Origin: Streptomyces roseolus
Lineage (GTDB): Bacteria; Actinomycetota; Actinomycetes; Streptomycetales; Streptomycetaceae
Direction of reading: 5' to 3'
Assembly (NCBI RefSeq): GCF_014649855.1
Contig: NZ_BMTV01000026.1
Coordinates: forward strand, 1 to 64,000
DNA length: 64,000 nt
Below, piece after piece: positions 40,962-48,628 of the stretch. The position numbers and the translations under genes are program-made. How positions within the stretch are numbered: the first letter of the stretch is position 1; each line of letters opens with the position of its first letter. The notes beneath the pieces were generated by a model. The model did not search any database, was not told the DNA's origin, and saw nothing but the letters and a program-made list of their open reading frames with translations.

Positions 40962-42335
40962 TCAGGAGAGGCCGCGCAGCCGCCGGAACCGCTCCAGCCC
41001 CTCGGAGAGCCCGATCAGCGGGTCCGGGTAGTCGACGGCCGCCCGGTCGGGTCCGCTGAGCCGCCACGGCTCGTGGACGGCCGGGCCTTCGAGGCCCGCG
41101 AGCTCCGGCACCCAGCGGCGTACGTACCGGCCCTCGGGGTCGTACCGCCTGGCCTGGGCGACGGGGTTGAGGACGCGGTGGGGCCGGGTGTCCGTGCCGG
41201 TGCCGGCCACCCACTGCCAGTTGAGCTGGTTGTTCGCGAGGTCGCCGTCCACCAGCAGGCCGAGGAAGTGCCGCGCGCCCTCCCGCCAGTCGACGCAGAG
41301 CGTCTTGGACAGGAAGGAGGCCGTGATCAGCCTGCCCCGGTTGTGCATCCACCCCTCGTGGGCGAGCTGCCGCATGGCGGCGTCGACGAGGGGATAGCCC
41401 GTGCGCCCCTCCTTCCACGCCGCGAGGTCCGCCTCCGCGTCCGCGCCCACCCGCCAGCCGCCCGGCCGGGGCCGGTAGTCGGCCCCGGCCGCCGCGGGGC
41501 GCGCGGCCAGCACCTGGTGGTGGAAGTCCCGCCAGCACAGCTGCCGTACGAACGCCTCGGCGCCCGCCCCGCCCCGCTTCGCCGCCCGGTGCACCGCCTC
41601 GGTGGCGGACAGCGCGCCGAAGTGCAGGTAGGGCGAGAGGCGGGAGGTGGCGTCGCCCGCGAGGTCGTCGTGACCGTCCTGGTACGCGTCGAGGCGCGCG
41701 GACAGCCAGGAGGCGAGCCGCCTGCGGCCCGCGCTCTCACCTCCGGCGGGGAGGGCCGGCGACACGTCCGCGACGGCGGAGCGGCGCGGCACCGGCTCGG
41801 AGCGCACGTCCGACGGCACCCGCAGCCCCCTCGGGGCGGTGAAGGGGGTGCGGCGCGGCGCGGCGGCCCAGCGCCGGTGGTACGGGGTGAAGACGGCGTA
41901 GTGGTCCGACCCCTGCGGGGCGACGTCGCCGGGCGGGACGACGGTGACCACGCCGTCGTGCGCGTACAGCCGGCAGCCGTCCTCCTCCAGCGCCTTGCGC
42001 AGACGGTCCTCCCGCCGCCGGGCGAAGGCCGTGATCCCGGCGGCCATGTGGACCTCGTCGGCGCCGGTCCGCCGCGCCAGGGCCCGTACCTCGGCGGCCG
42101 TGTCGCCCTCCCGCACCACCAGCCGGCCGCCCCGGTCGCGCAGGGACCGGTCGAGGTCCGCCAGGCAGTCGGCGAGGAAGGCCAGCCGGTTGGGGGCCGC
42201 GAAGCCCGCGCGGTCCACGGCCGGATCGCGGACGAAGACCGGCACCACCTCGTCGGCCCCCTGGGCCGCCGCCCTCAGCGGCGGATGGTCGTGCACCCGG
42301 AGGTCCGAGGTGTACAGGACGACGGAGACGGTCAT
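40962..42335 (-). CDS. phr: DNA photolyase (cryptochrome/photolyase family)
   Basis: Light-driven repair enzyme (457 aa) that splits cyclobutane pyrimidine dimers using FAD and an antenna chromophore. N-terminal antenna domain VVLYTSDLRVHDHPPLRAAA; C-terminal FAD domain with RLSPYLHFGALSATEAVHRA, FVRQLCWRDFHHQVLAARP, AMRQLAHEGWMHNRGRLITA, DWREGARHFLGLLVDGDLAN and NNQLNWQWVAGTGTDTRPHR. ATG 42335 has GGAGAG close upstream; the longer frame adds an unrelated 47-residue tail. It reads toward the ECF sigma gene and is probably light-induced with it. Confidence 0.94.
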   Translation of the reverse strand: MTVSVVLYTSDLRVHDHPPLRAAAQGADEVVPVFVRDPAVDRAGFAAPNRLAFLADCLADLDRSLRDRGGRLVVREGDTAAEVRALARRTGADEVHMAAGITAFARRREDRLRKALEEDGCRLYAHDGVVTVVPPGDVAPQGSDHYAVFTPYHRRWAAAPRRTPFTAPRGLRVPSDVRSEPVPRRSAVADVSPALPAGGESAGRRRLASWLSARLDAYQDGHDDLAGDATSRLSPYLHFGALSATEAVHRAAKRGGAGAEAFVRQLCWRDFHHQVLAARPAAAGADYRPRPGGWRVGADAEADLAAWKEGRTGYPLVDAAMRQLAHEGWMHNRGRLITASFLSKTLCVDWREGARHFLGLLVDGDLANNQLNWQWVAGTGTDTRPHRVLNPVAQARRYDPEGRYVRRWVPELAGLEGPAVHEPWRLSGPDRAAVDYPDPLIGLSEGLERFRRLRGLS

Positions 42336-42510
42336 CGCGCTCTCCCTGCTCGGCCGCCGGTCGCGGGCGCGCGGCGCCGCGCCGGGGTACTGGTGTGGCA
42401 CTTCTGCACAGGCGGTTCCCCCGGCCCCGGGGCGCCGGATGCACGCGGTCCCGGCGGCGTCGCCCCGGCGGCGCACCCCCGCACGGCGGGGTCCGCCCGG
42501 ACGTCGGCGG

Positions 42511-44040
42511 TCACCCGCGGCCGGGTGACGCTCCCGTCCCCCCGCCGCCGGTCTTCTCGGCCGTCCGGGCGATGTTCCTGGCCATGCCGCCGAAGACCAC
42601 GGCGTGGAACGGGGACACGCCCCACCAGTACGCCTGGCCGGCGAGGCCCCGGGGGTGGAAGAGCGCCCGCTGCCGGTACGAGGTCCGGCCCTCCTCGTCC
42701 CGTTCCACGGCCATCTCCAGCCAGGCGAGGCCGGGCAGGCGCATCTCGGCGCGGAGGCGCAGCAGGCGGCCGCGCTCGATCGCCTCCACGCGCCAGAAGT
42801 CGAGTGCGTCGCCGACGCGGAGGCGGTCGGCGTCCCTGCGGCCCCGGCGCAGCCCCACTCCGCCGACGAGCCGGTCGGCCCAGCCCCGGACGGCCCAGGC
42901 CAGCGGGAAGGAGTACCAGCCGTTCTCGCCCCCCACGCCTTCGACGACCCGCCACAGCGCCTCCGGGCTCGCGTCGACGGCGCGGGAGCGTTCGTCCGTG
43001 TAGAGGCTGCCGCCCGCCCAGTCGGGGTCGGTCGGCAGCGGGTCGCTGGGCGCCCCGGGCGGCGAGGCGGAGGACCAGCGGGTGGTGACCCGCGCCTCCC
43101 GCACGCGGCTGAGGGCCAGCCGGAGGGCCTCCGTGAAGGGGAGGGGCCTGCCGGGAAGGTCGGGGACGTGGCGGGCGATGTCGTGTTCCGCGCAGACCAC
43201 CTCGTGCCGCAGCGACTCGGTGAGGGGGCGGGCCAGCGAGGACGGGACCGGTGTGACGAGGCCGATCCACTCGCTGGACAGCCGGGGGGTGAGGACCGGT
43301 ACGGGGACGATGAGGCGCTTGCGGAGCCCGGCGACCTCGGCGTACCGCTCCATCATCTGCCGGTAGGTGAGCACGTCGGGTCCGCCGACGTCGAAGGCCC
43401 GGTTCACGTCGGCGGGCAGGGCGGCGCTCTCCGCCAGGTACCTCAGCACGTCGCGGACCGCGATGGGCTGGACGCGGGTGTCGACCCACGTGGGGGTGAC
43501 CATGACGGGGAGCCGTTCGGTGAGGTACCGGAGCATCTCGAAGGAGGCCGATCCGGAGCCGATGACGACGGCGGCGCGCAGGACGGCGGTGGGGACGCCG
43601 GAGTCGAGGAGGATGCGGCCCACCTCGGTGCGGGAGCGCAGGTGCGGCGAGAGCTCGTTCTCCGGCACGCCGGCCGGGACGAGACCGCCGAGGTAGACGA
43701 TGCGCCGCACGCCGGCGGACCGGGCCTCGGCGGCGAAGGCGCGGGCGGCGCGGCGGTCGGCGTCCTCGAAGCGGGCCGTCGAGCTCATGGAGTGGACGAG
43801 GTAGTAGGCGACGTCGGCGCCGGCGAACGCCTCGCGGAGGCTCTCGGCGACGGTGACGTCGCCGCGCACGGTCTCCACCCGGTCGGACCAGGGGAAGTCG
43901 CGCAGCTTGTCCGGGTGCCGGGCGAGGCAGCGCACCCGGTACCCCCTGTCGAGCAGCTCCGGTACGAGGCGGCCTCCGATGTAGCCGCTCGCGCCGGTGA
44001 CCAGGCAGAGGGCTCCGTCGGCCGGGGTGGGAGTGTCCAT
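42511..44040 (-). CDS. NAD(P)-binding SDR with C-terminal DUF2867 domain
   Basis: Two-domain protein (509 aa). Residues about 8-300 are an atypical short-chain-dehydrogenase fold with LVTGASGYIGGRLVPELL, VRGDVTVAESLREAFAGADV, YYLVHSM and GVRRIVYLGGLVPAGV. The C-terminal third (about 330-500) is the DUF2867 domain: VEGVGGENGWYSFPLAWAVR, ALDFWRVEAIERGRLLRLRA, AYWWGVSPFHAVVFGGMARN. Function unknown; such proteins recur beside photolyase and LitR-type genes. ATG 44040 is chosen; a GTG about 48 bases upstream is possible. Confidence 0.87.
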   Translation of the reverse strand: MDTPTPADGALCLVTGASGYIGGRLVPELLDRGYRVRCLARHPDKLRDFPWSDRVETVRGDVTVAESLREAFAGADVAYYLVHSMSSTARFEDADRRAARAFAAEARSAGVRRIVYLGGLVPAGVPENELSPHLRSRTEVGRILLDSGVPTAVLRAAVVIGSGSASFEMLRYLTERLPVMVTPTWVDTRVQPIAVRDVLRYLAESAALPADVNRAFDVGGPDVLTYRQMMERYAEVAGLRKRLIVPVPVLTPRLSSEWIGLVTPVPSSLARPLTESLRHEVVCAEHDIARHVPDLPGRPLPFTEALRLALSRVREARVTTRWSSASPPGAPSDPLPTDPDWAGGSLYTDERSRAVDASPEALWRVVEGVGGENGWYSFPLAWAVRGWADRLVGGVGLRRGRRDADRLRVGDALDFWRVEAIERGRLLRLRAEMRLPGLAWLEMAVERDEEGRTSYRQRALFHPRGLAGQAYWWGVSPFHAVVFGGMARNIARTAEKTGGGGTGASPGRG

Positions 44041-44332
44041 GGGCTGATCCGTTTCACCGTCGGCGGTGGCGTACACGCTCCGTACGGTTCTTTCCTCGTG
44101 AGGGGGCACGCGGATGCGCCCGGTCGCCCCGCCGCGTCCGGGACGACGCGGCCGTCGCGCATGCGGAGGGCGCGTGGACGACCCCGGCGAGCGTGCGGCG
44201 GCGGGGCCAAGGCCCTGGACCGCGTGGAGCAGGGGGCGATCCCCCGCTCCGGATCCCGACGGCGATCCGAGTACTGCTCCGGCGCGGGCCGGGTAGACGC
44301 GGGGCCAGAACGAGAAAGGCGGAGGGGGCACC
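44041..44332. other. Divergent region upstream of the SDR gene
   Basis: No gene seen. It must contain the start of SDR transcription to the left and of the small gene/hemerythrin genes to the right. I could not place a promoter. Confidence 0.4.
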
Positions 44333-44533
44333 ATGCGGACGCACGCGGAGAACCGAGGGCCCGGCGACGGCCGTCGCCCGCATCGCCGGCGGCTGACGGA
44401 CGCCGAGTTCCGGGCGCTGATGCAGGAGGCCCGCGCGGAGGCCCGACGTCGGTCGCTCGGCGGACCACCGGCGGCGGAGGCCGACTTCGCGCTGCGCACG
44501 CAGCACGCCGAGTTCGGCGCGGGGGCCCACTGA
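44333..44533 (+). CDS. Small charged protein of unknown function
   Basis: 66 residues. The middle (RLTDAEFRALMQEARAEARR) is a likely amphipathic helix; both ends are polar. GGAGGG precedes the ATG. It lies 98 bases before the hemerythrin gene on the same strand. No family recognised. Confidence 0.5.
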   Translation: MRTHAENRGPGDGRRPHRRRLTDAEFRALMQEARAEARRRSLGGPPAAEADFALRTQHAEFGAGAH

Positions 44534-44631
44534 GGCCCGCCGGGACGACCGGGCTCCGCCGCCCGGTCCGTCACCCCCACCGCGGCGGCGGCCGTACGGC
44601 CGTCGCCCGACCCCTGCGAAGAGGAGTACCC

Positions 44632-45105
44632 ATGGACGGCATCGTGCTGCTCCGCGAAGACCACAAGAAGGTGGAGAAGCTGTTCAAGGAGTTCGAGCGG
44701 GCGGGAGACGACGCCCACGGGCGCAAGCGGGAGATCGCCGACGAGGTGATCCGGGAGCTCACCGCCCACGCCTGGATCGAGGAGCGGGTGTTCTACCCGG
44801 CGGCGCGGGAGGCCGCGCCCGACACCACGGACCACGTCCTGGAGAGCGTCGAGGAGCACCACGCCGTGTTGTGGATGCTGTCGGAGCTGGACGGACTCGA
44901 CCCGGAGGACGAGCGCTTCGACGCCAAGATGACGGTGCTCATGGAGAACGTCCGGCACCACGTCGAGGAGGAGGAGAGCGACTGGTTCCCCGACGTGCGC
45001 AAGGCCATGGGCCGCAAGCGCCTGGTCGAGCTCGGGGAGCGGATGGCCGAGGAGCGCGGGAACGCGCCCGGCAGCCCCCTCGACGTCCCCAGCGCGGACT
45101 CGTGA
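44632..45105 (+). CDS. Hemerythrin HHE-domain protein
   Basis: Cytoplasmic four-helix di-iron protein (157 aa) that binds O2 or NO or stores iron. Ligand motifs: LLREDHKKVEKLFKEFE (first HxxxE), AWIEERVFYPAARE, LESVEEHHAVLWMLSEL (H and E), and VRHHVEEEESDWFPDVRKAM (HHxxEEE). GAGGAG precedes the ATG. Many streptomycete HHE proteins are linked to osmotic and oxidative stress; this is family knowledge, not shown here. Confidence 0.9.
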   Translation: MDGIVLLREDHKKVEKLFKEFERAGDDAHGRKREIADEVIRELTAHAWIEERVFYPAAREAAPDTTDHVLESVEEHHAVLWMLSELDGLDPEDERFDAKMTVLMENVRHHVEEEESDWFPDVRKAMGRKRLVELGERMAEERGNAPGSPLDVPSADS

Positions 45106-45227
45106 GGGGGCCGGGACACGGGCCGGAACCGTCAGGGCCGGCCGGTGCATTCTTCGGGGCGGACGGGGTACTGGCAGACCCTCGGGGATCGGAGTCCACA
45201 GCGGTGCGTTCGGCAGGAGGGATCGAG

Positions 45228-45941
45228 ATGAACCTCGTCGAAGGAGCCCCCGCGCCCGGTGGCACCGCCGCCGACGGCCGACGGCCCGCGGACCCCGGCC
45301 TCGCCTCCGGAGGGTCCGCGGCGCGCACGGCCGGCGATCCGCGGGGGCAGGATCTCCCGCCGGACCACACCCAGGCGATCCTGGAGGTCACGAAGGAGGT
45401 CGCGGCCGTCCTCAAGTCCTCGGGGTGCGCGTTCGCCCTGGTCGGCAGCGTCGCCGCCTACGCCCACGGCATCCCCGTGCGCCTCCAGCACGACGTGGAC
45501 TTCGCCGTGCGCCGGGAGGACGCCGACCAGGTGACGCCCCTGCTCGCCGAGCAGGGCATCGAGATCGTCGAACCGCCCGAGGACTGGCTGATCAAGGGCC
45601 GCAGGAGCGGGGAGCACATCGATCTGATCTTCTCCCTCGCGGGCCGCCCCGTCACCACCGAACTGCTCGACCGCGCCGAGACCCTGCCCGTCGACTCGGT
45701 GCACATGCCGGTGCTCCACCCGACCGACCTCATGATCGGGCGGCTGGCCGCGTTCTCCGAGCACCACTGCGACTTCGGGCGTCTGCTTCCCGTCGCCCGC
45801 GGACTGCGGGAGCGCGTCGACTGGGACCGGGTGCGCGAGGAGACCGAGGACAAGCCGATGGCCGCGGCCTTCCTGTACCTGCTGGAACGGCTCGACGTCA
45901 TCGAGCCCCGCCCCGGCGGCGGAGAGGAGCCGGCCGCATGA
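45228..45941 (+). CDS. Nucleotidyltransferase-fold protein
   Basis: First gene (237 aa) of a three-gene operon. After a disordered N-terminus (about residues 1-45) comes a minimal nucleotidyltransferase core: FALVGSVAAYAHGIPVRLQH followed by DVDFAVRREDADQVTPLL gives the GS...DxD metal site; GEHIDLIFSLAGRP supplies the third Asp. The C-terminal part contains HPTDLMIGRLAAFSEHHCDF, resembling AbiEii-type and DUF6036-type nucleotidyltransferases. AGGAGG lies 7 bases before the ATG. It overlaps the BON gene (ATGA). Substrate unknown; no partner antitoxin is evident. Confidence 0.78.
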   Translation: MNLVEGAPAPGGTAADGRRPADPGLASGGSAARTAGDPRGQDLPPDHTQAILEVTKEVAAVLKSSGCAFALVGSVAAYAHGIPVRLQHDVDFAVRREDADQVTPLLAEQGIEIVEPPEDWLIKGRRSGEHIDLIFSLAGRPVTTELLDRAETLPVDSVHMPVLHPTDLMIGRLAAFSEHHCDFGRLLPVARGLRERVDWDRVREETEDKPMAAAFLYLLERLDVIEPRPGGGEEPAA

Positions 45942-46198
45942 CCGAACACGCCTCCCCAGAGGTGGAGTACCGGATCGCCCGGCTGCGGGAACGCCTGGCC
46001 GGCGACGACGTCGCCGAACTCGGTGTCCGGATCGAGCTCCGCGGCGCCACGGTCCTGCTGACCGGTTCGCTGGCCACGGCCGACCGGCGGGACGAGATCC
46101 TGCGGCTGGCGCGGGAGGAGCTGGACGGGATCGTCGTACGGGCCGATCTCACCACGCCCTCCGCCGACGCGCCCGACCACGGGGAGCAGCTGTCATGA
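45938..46198 (+). CDS. BON-domain protein
   Basis: 86-residue protein with one BON domain (about residues 25-75: RIELRGATVLLTGSLATADR, REELDGIVVRADLTTPSA), a small alpha/beta fold thought to bind phospholipid surfaces or ligands. There is no signal peptide, so it is cytoplasmic. Both ends overlap its neighbours by four bases, meaning that all three proteins are made from one coupled message and may act together. Confidence 0.7.
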   Translation: MTEHASPEVEYRIARLRERLAGDDVAELGVRIELRGATVLLTGSLATADRRDEILRLAREELDGIVVRADLTTPSADAPDHGEQLS

Positions 46199-46977
46199 GG
46201 CCGTCGACACCGATGTCCCCGGGCGGCGGGGACCACGTGGTCAGGGTGGCGGCGGTCGGTGACATCCACCTCGCTCCGGGCTGCGAGGGACTGCTCCGCC
46301 CCGCGTTCACGAAACTCCCCGAGTGCGCGGACGTGCTCCTGCTCGCCGGTGACCTGACGCGGCACGGCACCGTCGACGAGGCCAGGGTGGTCGCGGAGGA
46401 GGTCCGGGACATCGGCGTGCCGGTCGTCGCCGTGCTCGGCAACCACGACTACCACTCGGACCAGGCCGACGAGGTCACGCGGACGCTCGGCTCCGCGGGC
46501 GTCAACGTCCTGGAGGGGCAGTCGGCCGTCTTCTCCGTCGGGGACCACCGGGTCGGCGTGGCCGGCGCGAAGGGGTTCTGCGGAGGGTTCGCGGGCCGGA
46601 GCGCGGGCGCCTTCGGCGAGCCCGAGATGAGGGCCTGGGTGCGCGTGGCGCACGTCGGCGCCGAGCGCCTGGGCTCCGCGCTTGAGGAGTTGGCCTCGGA
46701 GCGCTGCGACGTCCGCGTGGCGCTGACCCACTTCTCGCCGGTCCCCGACACCCTGGCCGGTGAACCCGTCGAGATCTATCCGTTCCTCGGCAGCTACCTG
46801 CTGGCCGAGGCGATCGACTCCGTGGGCGCGGACCTCGCCGTCCACGGCCATGCCCACCTCGGGACGGAGCACGGCACGACGGCGGGCGGGGTCCGCGTCC
46901 GCAACGTCGCCCAGCCGGTCATCGACCGCGCGTTCGCGCTCTACGAGTTGCCCGTCCCCGCCCGCGAAGCCGCCTGA
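46195..46977 (+). CDS. Calcineurin-like metallophosphoesterase
   Basis: Binuclear metal phosphoesterase (260 aa). All five family motifs are present: AVGDIHLAPG (DxH), LLLAGDLTRHG (GD), VAVLGNHDYHSDQ (GNHD), ALTHFSPVPDT (H) and VHGHAHLGTEHG (GHxH). Third gene of the operon with the nucleotidyltransferase and BON genes, so it may remove what the nucleotidyltransferase adds or act on the same ligand. This is inference. Confidence 0.85.
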   Translation: MRPSTPMSPGGGDHVVRVAAVGDIHLAPGCEGLLRPAFTKLPECADVLLLAGDLTRHGTVDEARVVAEEVRDIGVPVVAVLGNHDYHSDQADEVTRTLGSAGVNVLEGQSAVFSVGDHRVGVAGAKGFCGGFAGRSAGAFGEPEMRAWVRVAHVGAERLGSALEELASERCDVRVALTHFSPVPDTLAGEPVEIYPFLGSYLLAEAIDSVGADLAVHGHAHLGTEHGTTAGGVRVRNVAQPVIDRAFALYELPVPAREAA

Positions 46978-47011
46978 AGCCGCCGGGAGCGTGAACCGGA
47001 GTCCCGATGGT

Positions 47012-47027
47012 CCGGGAGCGCTCCCGG
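47012..47027. promoter_or_regulatory. CebR-like palindrome upstream of a HAD phosphatase gene
   Basis: CCGGGAGCGCTCCCGG is a perfect 16-base palindrome whose inner GGGAGCGCTCCC equals the core of the CebR boxes at 12753 and 14200. Only the outer T/A pair is changed to C/G. It lies 165 bases upstream of the HAD gene start, similar to the spacing at the cellulases. Confidence 0.6.
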
Positions 47028-47191
47028 CGGGCAGGGGAGCGCCGGCGAGGCGGCCGCGGGCGGAGCACGCCCGATGCGCGGGTACGGGTGCGCGTGCACG
47101 TGCGGAACGGATACGGGGACGGATGGAAGGGACGCGGTCGGGTAGTCGCGTGACCGGACCGAGGCGACGGGCTCGGTGTGAGGAGGACACG

Positions 47192-47884
47192 ATGACCGCG
47201 CGTACGGCACGAGCGTCCCGGGGCGCCGCCCTGTTCGACGTCGACGGGACCCTGGTGGACACCAACTACCTGCACACCGTCACCTGGTGGCAGGCCCTGC
47301 GACGGCACGGCCACGACGTTCCGATGTCCCGCATCCACCACGCCGTCGGCATGGGCTCCGACCGGCTGCTCGACGCGGTCCTCGGAGAGCGGCGCCGACG
47401 CGGTGAGGACGGTGCGATCTCCGACGCGCACGGGGCCCTCTACTCCGCCTGGTACGAGAACCTCCGCCCCTTCGAGGGGGCGACGGAGCTGCTGCGCGCG
47501 GTGGCCGCGCGCGGATGGCGGGTCGTGCTCGCCAGCTCGGCCTCCGAGGAGGAGGTCGCCGCCGTCCGCGGGCTGCTCGACGCCGACGACGTGATCGACG
47601 CTGTCACCTCGGGCGGGGACGTGGACACCACCAAACCGGCGCCCGACCTCGTGGAAGCGGCCCTGGCGGCGGTGGGAGCCGAGCCCGGGGACGCCGTCTT
47701 CGTCGGCGACACCGTCTGGGACGTCGAGGCGGCCGGGCGGGCCGGGGTGCCGTGCGTCGGCCTGCTGACGGGCGGCACGACGCGCGCCGAGCTGGAGGAG
47801 GCGGGCGCGGTCCTCGTCCGCGAGGACGCCATGACCCTGCTGCGGACGCTCGACACCAGCCCCCTGTCCCGGCCTCCGGGGTGA
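47192..47884 (+). CDS. HAD-superfamily hydrolase, beta-phosphoglucomutase-like
   Basis: Cytoplasmic phosphatase or phosphomutase (230 aa). Motif I GAALFDVDGTLVDTNYLHTV (nucleophile Asp), helical cap from about residues 25-95, motif II VVLASSASEEEV, motif III DTTKPAPDLVEAAL (Lys) and motif IV AVFVGDTVWDVEAAGRAGVP. AGGAGG lies 6 bases before the ATG. The cap type and the T-K-P-A-P-D motif resemble phosphoglycolate phosphatase and beta-phosphoglucomutase. The CebR-like palindrome upstream hints at a sugar-phosphate role. Confidence 0.87.
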   Translation: MTARTARASRGAALFDVDGTLVDTNYLHTVTWWQALRRHGHDVPMSRIHHAVGMGSDRLLDAVLGERRRRGEDGAISDAHGALYSAWYENLRPFEGATELLRAVAARGWRVVLASSASEEEVAAVRGLLDADDVIDAVTSGGDVDTTKPAPDLVEAALAAVGAEPGDAVFVGDTVWDVEAAGRAGVPCVGLLTGGTTRAELEEAGAVLVREDAMTLLRTLDTSPLSRPPG

Positions 47885-47914
47885 CCGCCGGGGGCCGCGC
47901 GCCTCATCCGGCGG

Positions 47915-48597
47915 TCACTGTCCGGCGGCGTCCTCCAGGACGCCGGCCGCGGTCCGCAGGTCGGCGACGAGGCCCTCGTACCTCTCCTTCCGGTCCCGTG
48001 CGCGGAGCACCGCCGAGGGGTGCGCGGTCGGGAGCACCCGGGCCCCGCCCGCCGGGCGGCCGTCGGGCTCCTGGGCGGGCAGCGGACGCGGCACGCCCCG
48101 GCCGGGCGCTGCCCGACCCGGAAGGACGGGCCGGGCAGCGCCCGGCCGGTGGTGGCGCCGAGGGTGACGACCACCGCGGGGGAGACCGGCCGGAGCTCGG
48201 CGAGCAGCCAGGGGTGGCGGGCGAGCGTCTCGCGCGGGCTCGGCGTCTCGTGGATCCGGCGCGTGCGGGTCGCCTCCTCGGTGAACTCGAAGTGCTGGAC
48301 CGCGTTCGTGAGGTACGCCTCCTCCTCGTCGGTCCCGGCCTCGCTCAGCGCCTTCGCCGGCAGCCGGCCCGCGGGGCCGACGAAGGCCTTCCCCTCCTGG
48401 TCCTCGCGGTCGGCGGGCTGTTCGCCCACCGGCATCAGCCGTGCGTGGGCGGGGCCGCGGCCGAAGACCGTGCCGGTCGCGTGGCGGTGCAGCGGGCAGC
48501 CGCGGCGGACGGCGGCGGCCCTGCGGTGCGCGGGGAGGCCCCCGCGCTCCGGCAGGAACGGCGTCGCGTCGTACCGCTTGTCGTCGTCGTGGGGGTC
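47915..48597 (-). pseudogene. UdgX-type uracil-DNA glycosylase, frameshifted and lacking a clear start
   Basis: UdgX is an Fe-S uracil-DNA glycosylase that forms a covalent complex with DNA through a His. Upstream in frame are YDATPFLPERGGLPAHRRAA and RRGCPLHRHATGTVFGRGP, with the first Fe-S Cys. Then MPVGEQPADREDQEGKAFVG (from ATG 48435), YLTNAVQHFEFTEEATRTRR with IHETPSPRE carrying the covalent His. After FRVGQRPAG (about 48095) the frame is lost; the C-terminus VLPTAHPSAVLRARDRKERY is in the next frame and ends at 47915. No start codon is found before the first Cys. Probably inactive, unless a base was missed at the hairpin. Confidence 0.7.
48098..48149. repeat. 18-bp perfect inverted repeat at the UdgX frameshift
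   Basis: Arms 48098-48115 and 48132-48149, 16-base loop, inside the UdgX coding region. The reading-frame break falls at the edge of the left arm, which could be a slippage hot spot or a compression artefact. Confidence 0.75.
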
Positions 48598-48628
48598 CCG
48601 GGCGGCCGTGGCCCGGGAACCGCCGCCG

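Noticed and set aside
45228..46977. Classical toxin-antitoxin (AbiE) system
   Set aside because: The nucleotidyltransferase resembles AbiEii-like proteins, but the neighbouring genes are a BON protein and a phosphoesterase, not an AbiEi antitoxin.
47915..48597. Programmed frameshift in UdgX
   Set aside because: There is a hairpin but no slippery heptamer at the break. Mutation or sequence error is simpler.
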